A stretch of 64,000 nucleotides of DNA from Luxibacter massiliensis. GTDB lineage: Bacteria > Bacillota > Clostridia > Lachnospirales > Lachnospiraceae. Every line of letters begins with the position of its first letter. Position 1 is the stretch's first letter. Positions 29,065-37,654 of this stretch are shown piece by piece. The position numbers were made by a program, and so were the translations under genes. Under the pieces are notes generated by a model that made no database searches, was not told the DNA's origin, and worked only from the letters and a program-made list of their open reading frames with translations. The DNA is taken from contig NZ_UWOE01000001.1 of NCBI RefSeq assembly GCF_900604355.1, forward strand, positions 1 to 64,000, written 5' to 3'.

Positions 29065-29262
29065 ATGGAATATCTTTCAATCAGTCAAACAGCTGAAAAA
29101 TGGGGACTGTCGAAACGACGAGTGCAGGTACTTTGCTCTGAAAATAGAATTCCTGGAGTAATGCGTGTTGGCAGTTATTGGGCAATTCCGGCAGATGCTG
29201 AGAAGCCAAAGGATGCAAGAATCCGTAGTGGAAAATATGTAAAGAACACAAAAAACAAATAA
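29065..29262 (+). CDS. Small helix-turn-helix DNA-binding protein
   Basis: A 65-residue winged-helix protein of the excisionase/MerR-like type: YLSISQTAEKWGLSKRRVQVLC is the HTH and IPGVMRVGSYWAIPADAEKP the wing. It lies between the promoter at 28982 and hsdR. A paralogue of identical length occurs at 62267-62464. It may regulate the adjoining cargo or take part in excision; neither can be shown here. GGAGATGAAGG precedes the start. Confidence 0.8.
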   Translation: MEYLSISQTAEKWGLSKRRVQVLCSENRIPGVMRVGSYWAIPADAEKPKDARIRSGKYVKNTKNK

Positions 29263-29364
29263 AAGCTACAGTAATTAAAAGTGGGAATAGTAGCAGAATA
29301 TACTTATCAACTTCCGATAATATTTGTTATCAGGAACTATCTACAGAAGAGGGAGGCTGTATTC

Positions 29365-31734
29365 ATGACGATAATATCTAAAAAGCAGATGTCCGAAGAA
29401 GATATAAAGCTTCAATATATTACACCAGCGATTACGGCAAAATGGGATATCAAGAAAATAACGATGGAAACCAATATAACAGATGGAAAAATCAATCTGA
29501 AGGGGAATTTTGTTACCAGAGAAAAGCCGAAACGTGCGGATTATGTTCTATATTTGAATTCTAACAATCCGATAGCGATTGTAGAAGCAAAAGACAATAA
29601 ACATAGTATTTCACATGGTTTACAACAGGCGATGGCCTATGCCAGTATGTTGGATATTCCGTTTGCTTATAGTTCAAATGGAGACGGATTTTTTGAACAT
29701 GATTTTCTGACTGGGAAAGAGCGGGAATTAGATCTTGATGAATTTCCAACAGAAGAAGAGCTATATTGCAGATACAAAAATGGAGCAAATAACGGAGAAG
29801 GTCTGTCAGAAAATCAGGAAAAAATGATTCAACAGCCATATTACAGTAGCCAGAAGACATATCCGCCTCGTTATTATCAACGTATTGCAATTAATCGAAC
29901 AGTAGATGCAATTTCCAGGGGTAAAGATCGCCTGCTTTTAGTTATGGCAACTGGAACGGGAAAAACATATACAGCGTTTCAGATAGTATACAGGTTATTA
30001 AAAAGTGGTATGAAAAGCAAAATACTTTATCTTGCTGACCGTAATAATCTCGTGGATCAGTCTATTCAACAGGACTTTGCACCATTAGAAAAAGTAATAC
30101 ATAAAGTCAATTTTTCAAAGGATGATCCGAGTACGATTACGTCATATCAGGTTTATTTTTCGTTGTATCAACAGTTGGCAGGTGGAAATGATGACCAGGA
30201 AGAGGATATTAATAATACAATTCTTAAACTGAAACAGTTATTTAGACCTGATTTTTTTGATTTAATCATCGTAGACGAGTGTCATAGAGGTTCAGCCAAA
30301 AAAGAAAGCAATTGGAGGAAAATTCTGGAATATTTTGCATCAGCAACACAGATCGGTATGACTGCTACACCAAAAGAAACAAAATACATATCCAACATTG
30401 ATTATTTTGGTGAACCGATTTACACATACAGTTTAAAAGAAGGCATAGAGGATGGATTCCTTGCTCCATTTAAGGTAATCAATGTTATGACAGATGTTGG
30501 AGAAGGGTGGAGACCACGCAAAGGACAATGTGATATTTACGGAAACGAAATTGAAGATCGAATTTATACCAATAGTGATTATGATTACAATATTATTATA
30601 GAAGACCGTATTCAACAGGTTGCAGCAGAAATTACGAACTATCTAAAAAGCACAGATCGTATGGCAAAAACAATTGTATTCTGTGCGACAGAAGATGCAG
30701 CAGAAAGAATGAGGGTAGCATTAGTAAATCAGAATTCGGATATGGTACAAAAAAATCCTGATTATGTAGTTAGGATTACCGGTAGTGATACATATGGAAA
30801 AAGCAAGTTAGACTATTTTATATCTGTTAGAGAAAAATACCCGGTAATTGCCACAACTTCAAAATTATTATCTACAGGATCAGATTGCAAAATGACAAAA
30901 TTGATTGTGCTGGATGAAATGATCGGTTCCATGACAGAGTTTAAGCAAATTATTGGTCGAGGAACACGTTTACGGGAAAAAGAAGGAAAAACACATTTTG
31001 TTGTTATGGATTTTCGAAATGTCAGTAGATTATTTGCCGATCCAGATTGGGATGGTCCAATTGAGATGGACGAAGATTTTAATCCTAAGTCCGGGTCAGG
31101 AAAAAAAACTAAACCGCCTGTAGGACCAGGCCCAGATCCTGTAGATCCAAAGCAGCCGAAGCCAATTGTGAATCGGGATGGATGTCAGGTGAAAATTGTC
31201 TATAAGACAGTATCTGTTTATGACGCAAATGGAAAATTGCTTCGTCAAGAAAGCATCATCGACTACACAAAGGAGAATATTCTGGGGGCATATGCTTCTT
31301 TGGATAATTTTATCCGAAAATGGTCGGCAGAAGAAAAGAAAGAAAAAATTAGGGGACTTTTGCGTGAACAGGGGATTGATCTTGAAACATTGAAGGAAGA
31401 TCAGGGAATGTCAGATGTTGATGATTTTGATTTTATATGTCATGTTGCATTTGATAAGAAACCATTGACACGCAAAGAACGTGCTGAAAATGTTAAGAAA
31501 AGAGATTTCCTGAATAAATATAGTGGTGCTGCCAGAGAAGTGTTGGAGGCATTATTAGACAAATATATGAATACGGGAATATATGAAATAGAAAAGACAG
31601 AAATATTGAAACTGGATCCTTTTATGAGAATGGGAAAGCCACAGAAGATAGCTTCTTATTTTGGCGGTAAGGATGGCTATCTGAAAGCAGTGAAAGAACT
31701 GGAAAATGCAATTTATGATGGAGGAGCAGCATAA
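29365..31734 (+). CDS. hsdR: Type I restriction enzyme R subunit (EcoEI-type)
   Basis: A 789-residue motor/nuclease subunit that cleaves DNA distant from unmodified recognition sites. The nuclease site shows Asp59 and E74-A-K76 (a PD-ExK pattern), then SF2 motifs: ATGTGKT at about 195-201, VDECH with Asp304, TATPKE and QIIGRGTRL. A Pro-rich linker (KKTKPPVGPGPDPVDPKQP) separates the motor from the C-terminal domain that contacts HsdM. I chose ATG 29365, preceded by GAGGGAGG; an upstream GTG at 29281 has no ribosome site. It is followed after 2 bp by hsdM. All motifs are intact. Confidence 0.95.
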   Translation: MTIISKKQMSEEDIKLQYITPAITAKWDIKKITMETNITDGKINLKGNFVTREKPKRADYVLYLNSNNPIAIVEAKDNKHSISHGLQQAMAYASMLDIPFAYSSNGDGFFEHDFLTGKERELDLDEFPTEEELYCRYKNGANNGEGLSENQEKMIQQPYYSSQKTYPPRYYQRIAINRTVDAISRGKDRLLLVMATGTGKTYTAFQIVYRLLKSGMKSKILYLADRNNLVDQSIQQDFAPLEKVIHKVNFSKDDPSTITSYQVYFSLYQQLAGGNDDQEEDINNTILKLKQLFRPDFFDLIIVDECHRGSAKKESNWRKILEYFASATQIGMTATPKETKYISNIDYFGEPIYTYSLKEGIEDGFLAPFKVINVMTDVGEGWRPRKGQCDIYGNEIEDRIYTNSDYDYNIIIEDRIQQVAAEITNYLKSTDRMAKTIVFCATEDAAERMRVALVNQNSDMVQKNPDYVVRITGSDTYGKSKLDYFISVREKYPVIATTSKLLSTGSDCKMTKLIVLDEMIGSMTEFKQIIGRGTRLREKEGKTHFVVMDFRNVSRLFADPDWDGPIEMDEDFNPKSGSGKKTKPPVGPGPDPVDPKQPKPIVNRDGCQVKIVYKTVSVYDANGKLLRQESIIDYTKENILGAYASLDNFIRKWSAEEKKEKIRGLLREQGIDLETLKEDQGMSDVDDFDFICHVAFDKKPLTRKERAENVKKRDFLNKYSGAAREVLEALLDKYMNTGIYEIEKTEILKLDPFMRMGKPQKIASYFGGKDGYLKAVKELENAIYDGGAA

Positions 31735-31736
31735 GA

Positions 31737-33215
31737 ATGGGAAATATGTCAAATTTTGTAAAAAGAGTAAGAGATATCATGCGTAATGACGCGGGTATCA
31801 ATGGCGATGCACAGCGTATTGAGCAGATAGCATGGATGCTCTTTTTGAAAGTATATGATGCAAAAGAACAGGATTGGGAATGGGATGAAGAAGACTATCA
31901 GTCCATTATTCCAGAAAAATGTCGTTGGAGAAACTGGGGACATGATGAAGATGGAAAAGGAATGACAGGAGATATTCTCTTGGATTTTGTAAACAATACA
32001 TTGTTTCCAACGTTGAAAAATCTTCCAGTCAATGCAGACACTCCAATAAAAAAGGCTATTGTCCAGACAACATTTGCTGATGCGAATAACTATATGAAAG
32101 ATGGTGTTCTTCTACGTCAGGTTATTGGTGTAATTGATGAGTTGGATTTGACAGATTATGAAGAAAGTCATGCTTTTGGAGAAATTTATGAAACAATTTT
32201 GAAAGAATTACAGAGTGCAGGCTCTTCTGGAGAATTTTACACACCTCGTGCAGTGACAGATTTTATGGCACAGATGATAAAACCACAGATAGGCGAAAAA
32301 ATGGCAGATTTTGCTTGTGGTACAGGTGGATTTATCACAAGCTGGTTAAAAGAGTTAAAGAAAAAGGTTAAGACAACCGAGGACGAAGAAATGTATGCAA
32401 ACTCTATATATGGAATTGAAAAGAAGCAATTTCCGTATATGCTTTGTATCACAAATATGTTATTACACGATTTAGATGTTCCGCAGGTTTTTCATGACAA
32501 CACATTGTTGAGAGATGTTCTTGATTACACAGAAGATGATCAGGTAGATGTTATCCTTATGAATCCACCCTATGGAGGCTCAGAGAAAACAGAAGTCAAA
32601 AATCATTTTCCGTCCGATCTTGCAAGCAGTGAGACGGCCGATCTTTTTATGTCAGTTATCATGTATCGTTTGAAAGAAAATGGTAGAGCAGCGGTAATTT
32701 TACCAGATGGATTTTTATTTGGAACAGACAATGCAAAAGTAGCCATTAAAACAAAACTGTTTTCTGAGTTTAATGTACACACAATTGTTCGTATGCCTGG
32801 AAGTGTTTTTTCTCCGTATACATCAATCACAACCAATATTTTGTTCTTTGATAGAAATGGTACTACAAAAGAAACATGGTTTTACCGTCTGGATATGCCA
32901 GAAGGATACAAGCATTTCAGTAAGACAAAACCTATGAAACTAGAGCATTTTGCACCAGCAGTTGAGTGGTGGGAAAATCGCCAGGAAATACAGGAAGAGG
33001 GATTTGATAAGGCAAAGAAATACAGCATTGATGAAATCAAAGAGAAGAACTATAACATAGACCTTTGCGGATATCCTCATGAGGAAGAAGAAATTTTACC
33101 ACCAAAGGAATTGATTCAGCAGTATCAGGAAAAAAGAGCCAGTTTAAATGCTGATATTGATAGAATTCTGGCGCAGATAACGGATATTTTGGGAATAAAT
33201 CTGGAGGAGAACTAA
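31737..33215 (+). CDS. hsdM: Type I DNA methyltransferase M subunit
   Basis: A 492-residue N6-adenine methyltransferase. The N-terminal helical domain (VRDIMRNDAGINGDAQRIEQIAWMLFLK) is typical of HsdM, followed by GEFYTPRAVTDFM, SAM-binding motif I FACGTGGF (about 191-198) and catalytic NPPYGG (about 275-280). With HsdS it modifies the host sequence; with HsdR it forms the restriction complex. It starts 2 bp after hsdR and its TAA overlaps the hsdS ATG (TAATG). A slightly later start at ATG 31746 is possible. Confidence 0.95.
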   Translation: MGNMSNFVKRVRDIMRNDAGINGDAQRIEQIAWMLFLKVYDAKEQDWEWDEEDYQSIIPEKCRWRNWGHDEDGKGMTGDILLDFVNNTLFPTLKNLPVNADTPIKKAIVQTTFADANNYMKDGVLLRQVIGVIDELDLTDYEESHAFGEIYETILKELQSAGSSGEFYTPRAVTDFMAQMIKPQIGEKMADFACGTGGFITSWLKELKKKVKTTEDEEMYANSIYGIEKKQFPYMLCITNMLLHDLDVPQVFHDNTLLRDVLDYTEDDQVDVILMNPPYGGSEKTEVKNHFPSDLASSETADLFMSVIMYRLKENGRAAVILPDGFLFGTDNAKVAIKTKLFSEFNVHTIVRMPGSVFSPYTSITTNILFFDRNGTTKETWFYRLDMPEGYKHFSKTKPMKLEHFAPAVEWWENRQEIQEEGFDKAKKYSIDEIKEKNYNIDLCGYPHEEEEILPPKELIQQYQEKRASLNADIDRILAQITDILGINLEEN

Positions 33216-34762
33216 TGACCGGACAGCAATTAAAAAATTCAATATTACAAATGGCCGTGCAGGGGAAACTGGTTCCGCAGGATCCAAATGATGAGCCAGC
33301 ATCTGTTCTCTTAGAACGTATTAGAGCCGAGAAAGAACAGTTGATAAAAGAAGGAAAAATCAAGAAAGAAAAGAATCCTTCTATAATCTTCCGGGGAGCC
33401 GATAATTTGCCTTATGAGAAGGTTGGAAAGAACGAGCCGGTATGTATTGCGGATGAAGTACCGTTTGAGATTCCGGAGAATTGGGAGTGGGTAAGATTAA
33501 AGAACCTTGTAAAAAAAGAAATTAAGCGTGGAAAATCACCTAAATATACTGTTTCCAGCAATATTCAGGTGTTTGCACAAAAGTGTAATGTCAAAGCAGG
33601 CGGTATTGATATGACACTTGCAAAATATTTGGATGATACGGTATTTCCTAAATATTCAGAAGAGGAATGTATGCGAGACAGCGATATTGTTATCAATTCC
33701 ACCGGAAATGGGACACTTGGTCGTATAGGAATGTTTCATGATTCTGATCGTATCAATGAAAATATTATTGTGCCGGATTCTCACGTTACTGTTATTAGAG
33801 CATCGGAATTTTTATCGGCAGATTATATTTTTTATGTTTTGAATTATTACCAGCCATATTTAGAAAAAAGTTGTTCTGGTTCAACAAATCAAACAGAACT
33901 TAAGCCGGCGGTGATTTCCGAACTATTTATTCCTGTGCCTCCTGTTAATGAACAAACTCGTATTATTACTAAATTGATTGAAGCACTAAATTTATCAAAG
34001 CTATATGGGGAAAAAGAAATTTTGTTACAAGAATATAATCAAGATTTCCCTGAACAGTTAAAAAAATCTATTCTTCAATATGCGGTTCAGGGGAAACTTG
34101 TTCCACAGAATCCATCAGATGAACCAGCCGTTGTCCTTCTGGAACGTATTCGTGTAGAGAAGCAAAAGTTAATAGCTGAAGGAAAAATCAAAAAAGCTAA
34201 GCACGAATCCGTTATTTTCAGAAGGGATAATTCTCATTATGAGAAGTTGGACGGTATAGAGTGTTGTATTGATGACAAACTGCCGTTTGAAATACCGGAA
34301 AGCTGGTGCTGGGTTAGGTTTGGAACAGCACTTGTAAATAGGGATGCAGAACGTATTCCCTTATCAGTAGCTCAACGAGAAAAGCTTCAAAAAAAATATG
34401 ACTACTATGGCGCATCTGGGGTTATTGATAAAGTAGACCAGTATCTATTCGATAAGCCATTACTCCTCATTGGCGAAGACGGAGCAAATCTTCTTTTACG
34501 AAGTAAACCTATCGCTTTTATTGCATCGGGGCAGTACTGGGTTAATAATCACGCTCATGTTATAGACTCTGTTGGAGGTGTAGATTTGCGCTATATAGCG
34601 CTCTTTATAAATGCGATCAATTTAGCACCATATGTGACTGGTACCGCTCAGCCCAAAATGAATCAGGAAAAGCTAAACTCTATCTTAGTTCCGTTACCAC
34701 CAGTAGCCGAGCAACATCGTATCGTTACTGCTTTTAAAGAAATAGTGGCAATTATCCGATAA
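33215..34762 (+). CDS. hsdS: Type I specificity subunit S, expressed copy
   Basis: A 515-residue DNA-recognition subunit with the full two-half structure. It has a conserved N-terminus (MTGQQLKNSILQMAVQGKL), a first target-recognition domain (about 92-250) closed by PPVNEQTRIITKL, a central conserved helix region with a repeat of the N-terminal motif (ILQYAVQGKLVPQ), a second recognition domain (about 365-495), and PPVAEQHRIVTAF near the end. Segments at the borders of each domain are repeated in inverted orientation in the silent cassettes downstream, so this copy is likely to change specificity by inversion. It is the only copy with the N-terminal start and hsdM coupling. Confidence 0.95.
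   Translation: MTGQQLKNSILQMAVQGKLVPQDPNDEPASVLLERIRAEKEQLIKEGKIKKEKNPSIIFRGADNLPYEKVGKNEPVCIADEVPFEIPENWEWVRLKNLVKKEIKRGKSPKYTVSSNIQVFAQKCNVKAGGIDMTLAKYLDDTVFPKYSEEECMRDSDIVINSTGNGTLGRIGMFHDSDRINENIIVPDSHVTVIRASEFLSADYIFYVLNYYQPYLEKSCSGSTNQTELKPAVISELFIPVPPVNEQTRIITKLIEALNLSKLYGEKEILLQEYNQDFPEQLKKSILQYAVQGKLVPQNPSDEPAVVLLERIRVEKQKLIAEGKIKKAKHESVIFRRDNSHYEKLDGIECCIDDKLPFEIPESWCWVRFGTALVNRDAERIPLSVAQREKLQKKYDYYGASGVIDKVDQYLFDKPLLLIGEDGANLLLRSKPIAFIASGQYWVNNHAHVIDSVGGVDLRYIALFINAINLAPYVTGTAQPKMNQEKLNSILVPLPPVAEQHRIVTAFKEIVAIIR
33403..33492 (+). repeat. Inverted repeat IR-a, expressed hsdS copy
   Basis: About 90 bp coding NLPYEKVGKNEPVCIADE and the following PFEIPENWEWV in the expressed hsdS. 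It is nearly identical, in inverted orientation, to 37476-37565 in the silent cassette and marks the 5' border of the first recognition domain. Confidence 0.85.
34085..34312 (+). repeat. Inverted repeat IR-b, central hsdS region
   Basis: The central conserved region of the expressed hsdS. Bases about 34085-34245 match the reverse complement of about 36752-36915, and 34231-34312 match the reverse complement of 36091-36172. Recombination here would exchange the second recognition domain. Confidence 0.85.
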
Positions 34763-34772
34763 TTCCTAAAAA

Positions 34773-34814
34773 CGCATACCACGTATTTTATCACACGGGG
34801 TATGCGCTTTTTTT
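34773..34814 (+). terminator. Terminator after hsdS
   Basis: CGCATACC and GGTATGCG pair around a ~17-base loop, followed by seven T's. It separates hsdS from the convergent recombinase gene, whose stop codon overlaps the T-run. Confidence 0.8.
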
Positions 34815-35616
34815 ACCAGTCTATAACTTTGTCTACGATAGCACGTTGCTCGGTTGAGGTTTTGCGGAGGTAAATGCGAGTGGTTTCGATGCTCTCATGC
34901 CCCATAAGGTCAGCAAGAAATGCAATGTCATTGCAGCGATCTAAAAAACTCTTTGCAAACCGGTGACGGAAAGAATGCGGATATACAACTGCTGGATCAA
35001 TACCATACCGTACCGCCAGTTTCTTTAACTGTCCGGAAATGCCTCTGGTTGTAATTCTGTCCCCATATTTGTTTAAAAAAATGAAGCCACTTTCTTGATG
35101 CTTATCGTTCAGCCAAGAAAGGGCTTCATTTTGCAAGGACTTTGGTATATATATTCGCCGAAGTTTACCACCCTTCGAATATAAATCCAAATGTCCAAGC
35201 TTGATGTGTTCCACCTTGATCTGTATGAGTTCGCTGACTCGTGCGCCGGTCGCTGCCAGAAAACGTATAACAAAGTACCAGAACAGTTCACCATCCCGTT
35301 TGAGGCAGGTTTTGAAATATTCATAATCCGCCTCGCTGATGACATTTTCCAGAAATGCTTTTTGCTGCACACGTACAAACGGCATTTTTAAGTTCTCTTT
35401 ACCGATACTTTCCAAGTAGCAATTAATTGCTCGCAGACGCAGGTTGACCGTCTTTGGCTTATAGCTTTCTATTAGCCAAACCTTATACGCTCGCAGGTTC
35501 TTTTTTGTGATACCATCGTACTGCGAGTTGTATTGCCGTAGGGCAAAAAGATACGAGGATATCGTGTTCTCCGAGAGATTTGTACCTCTCAAATGTCTTT
35601 CAAATTCTTCTATCAT
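34813..35616 (-). CDS. Tyrosine recombinase (hsdS invertase)
   Basis: A 267-residue XerC/D-like recombinase with an N-terminal SAM-like core-binding domain (about 1-85) and a catalytic domain showing Arg126 (ATGARVSEL), Lys148 or Lys151, His214-x-x-Arg217 (HSFRHRF), His240 (LMGHES) and the nucleophile Tyr249 (RIYLRK). It lies between the expressed hsdS and the inverted silent cassettes, the position of the recombinases that invert hsdS segments in phase-variable type I systems. It is too short and badly placed to be the element's own integrase. Its ribosome site lies in a perfect hairpin (35617-35637), and a TATAAT box lies upstream within the end of the silent cassette. Confidence 0.9.
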   Translation of the reverse strand: MIEEFERHLRGTNLSENTISSYLFALRQYNSQYDGITKKNLRAYKVWLIESYKPKTVNLRLRAINCYLESIGKENLKMPFVRVQQKAFLENVISEADYEYFKTCLKRDGELFWYFVIRFLAATGARVSELIQIKVEHIKLGHLDLYSKGGKLRRIYIPKSLQNEALSWLNDKHQESGFIFLNKYGDRITTRGISGQLKKLAVRYGIDPAVVYPHSFRHRFAKSFLDRCNDIAFLADLMGHESIETTRIYLRKTSTEQRAIVDKVIDW

Positions 35617-35637
35617 AGTGAAAGACCTCCTTTCACT
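35617..35637 (-). promoter_or_regulatory. Hairpin enclosing the recombinase ribosome site
   Basis: On the minus strand AGTGAAAG and CTTTCACT form a perfect 8-bp stem with a 5-base loop GAGGT, ending directly at the recombinase ATG. The Shine-Dalgarno AAAGGAGG is half in the stem and half in the loop. A TATAAT box lies just upstream (about 35641-35647, minus strand). Confidence 0.7.
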
Positions 35638-35649
35638 ACGATATTATAC

Positions 35650-36198
35650 CTATAGACTTTTAACAAGCGGGAGCAACTCTTCGATTTTCTGAACGATGCG
35701 CTGCTGCTCGTTTAAGGGCGGTAAAGGAATAAAAACCTCATTTATGTTGGTCACTGCCAATCCAGGCTGTGCTGTTGCAGTGGCGAATTGATTTAGGTTA
35801 AGTGCGGTAAGAAAGAGGCAGGCCCAGGTAACATTAACACCCGAATATGTTTCAACGCATACAGCGTGTTCTGTGGCGTAGAATTTACCTGTACCTCGGT
35901 TGATATTGCCACACAGAGCGCCTTGCCTTCCGATTATAGGATAATCACCAGAGCGATTGGATTTGGCAACATAGCCTCGAATTCCGTTTCCACCATAACA
36001 GGGATAAGAACCGGGAAATGGATTTTCATGGATTTCTGCAGCTTGAATATTTTTTCCCGCTTGAAGCGTGAATATGTTCCTGATTTTACACCAGCACCAG
36101 CTTTCCGGTATTTCAAACGGCAGTTCATCATCAATACAACGCTCTGTACCGTCCAACTTCTCATAATGAGAATAACGGGTTGTTGGACAATGGAGCAA
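35650..36198 (-). pseudogene. Silent hsdS cassette with one recognition domain
   Basis: An open frame of 182 codons that aligns with the second half of the expressed hsdS. It begins in the shared border YSHYEKLDGTERCIDDELPF, then carries a different recognition domain, and ends with the conserved PPLNEQQRIVQKIEELLPL. It has no ribosome site and no N-terminal half, so it is not a functional S subunit alone. It is a storage copy whose domain could be moved behind the expressed first half by inversion between 34231-34312 and 36091-36172. Confidence 0.88.
36091..36172 (-). repeat. Inverted repeat IR-b, silent copy
   Basis: About 82 bp that is a near-identical reverse complement of 34231-34312; only a few base differences are seen. 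Marks the border of the single-domain silent cassette. Confidence 0.85.
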
Positions 36199-36751
36199 GT
36201 AGATTCAGCATTGCTTTAATTGCTGATATAATTCTATGCTGTTCTGCCAGTGGCGGCACTGGTAAAAGCATGGAAGAGAATTCATCAAATTTCAAGCTCT
36301 CAACAGTTGTGACGGATTTCACCAATTCTTTAAGAATGTATGGCTCAAAAGCTTTTATTCCATAGTACAGCCATTCCGATATGTCGATGTCATAAAGTTT
36401 AAAGGCTTTAATGTCTTGATTTATAGTACTGTCGATCCCCAGTGTACATAGTGGGAGTAACCTCTTCAGGATACCACTGCGAGCAACCAGAAGTAATGTA
36501 CCCGCTGGGTATAATTGCATTGTTGATGCTGCCAATTTAGTGATATGCATCTCAGAGTCTGTAATCACTGGTCGTTTCATATCCTTCGAAGTTACCCACG
36601 GAATATCACCATTCCAGAACTGAGGATTTGACATCGAGGGTGTTTTTCCACTACTGAATACACCAAATGACGAAAGTCTCGCCCACGCCCAATTTTCTGG
36701 TATTTCAAATGGTATCTCGTCATCGATGCAGACTTCTTCGGAGCCACGCTT

Positions 36752-36915
36752 TTCATAATGAGAATTATCCCTTCTGAAAATGACGGATTCGTGCTTATCT
36801 TTTTTGATTTTTCCTTCAGCTATTAACTTTTGCTTCTCTGCACGAATACGTTCCAGAAGGAGAGATGCCGGCTCGTCTGCGGGATCTTGTGGAACAAGTT
36901 TTCCTTGTACAGCTT
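36752..36915 (-). repeat. Inverted repeat of the central hsdS region, silent copy
   Basis: Near-identical reverse complement of about 34085-34245 (coding LVPQ...LLERIR, EKQKLIAEGKIKK and ESVIFRRDNSHYEK). It is the longest of the three homologous pairs in the locus. Confidence 0.85.
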
Positions 36916-37475
36916 CCTGCAAAATAGATTTTTTGAGAAGGTCAGGAAAGCCAATGTTCAGATTGGATAGTCTAATTTCTGAAGTATTATATTGTTCTAA
37001 AATTGGTATCAGTGATTGGAATTTATCTACAATACGTTGTTGCTCTTGTACCGGTGGTAGGGGAAAATATATTGCATTCAATGCTGTCTGAACCAGATGC
37101 TTGATGGTCATTCCCTTACTTTTCTTATCGAGAATCTTATTCCCTTTATAGCATTCCATCAACAAACGAAAGTAGTAAGGATTTATTCCACCATAGAATC
37201 TGACACGGTGTAGAGCATTTTGATAGTACATTTCTTGATCATTTTCCCAAATTGCAGAACGACCTACATCGCCACCTTCGCAAATTAGAAGATCTCCCTT
37301 TTTCAATTTGTATTTTGAAATCTCATTTTCTTCAAAGCGAGCTTCTTTAACCTTAGTCAAGTCAATCCCGTTCCAATATACATTTATACTGCATAGATAA
37401 GGCTTGTAGTCTCCCTGATTTTTTGCTTTATCAAGAGTTTTACCAAGCTCTGTTATAGCAATCATTTTAAGTGTA

Positions 37476-37565
37476 ACCCACTCCCAACTCTCCGGAATCT
37501 CAAACGGCACCTCATCTGCAATACATACCGGTTCCTTCTTTCCAATCTTCTCATAAGGCAAATTA
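37476..37565 (-). repeat. Inverted repeat IR-a, silent copy
   Basis: Reverse-complement partner of 33403-33492, coding NLPYEKIGKKEPVCIADE and the following PFEIPESWEWV. It is the outer border of the invertible region and lies only 15 bp from the IS66 end. Confidence 0.85.
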
Positions 37566-37654
37566 TTGATACTTAATAAGTAAGCGCAAAATATTAATGC
37601 GGTCGGATACAAAATTACTCCAGCCCTTTGCGAGTTGGAGTAATTCACTATAAT

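Larger units (their letters stand above)
36161..37580 (-). pseudogene. Silent hsdS copy with two recognition domains, 5' end missing
   Basis: A long open frame that aligns with the expressed hsdS from its NLPYEK border onward. It has recognition domain 1' , PPVQEQQRIVDKF, the central conserved region (ILQEAVQGKLVPQ...), recognition domain 2', and PPLAEQHRIISAI, then ends at a stop in the border repeat. The first ~65 conserved residues of HsdS are absent. The frame runs upstream into the end of the IS66 element, where a GTG at 37648 lacks a ribosome site. Before the IS insertion the frame would have continued into sequence now next to the DUF6361 gene, which also shows no HsdS N-terminus, so the copy was probably silent by design rather than broken by the IS. 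Confidence 0.85.

Noticed and set aside
34813..35616. The tyrosine recombinase as the integrase of the whole element
   Set aside because: Its position between inverted hsdS copies and its short length fit a local invertase; no attachment site or excisionase pair is adjacent.
36161..37648. Silent hsdS as an expressed gene started by GTG within IS66
   Set aside because: No ribosome site at 37648 and the conserved HsdS N-terminus is missing, so a functional product is unlikely.
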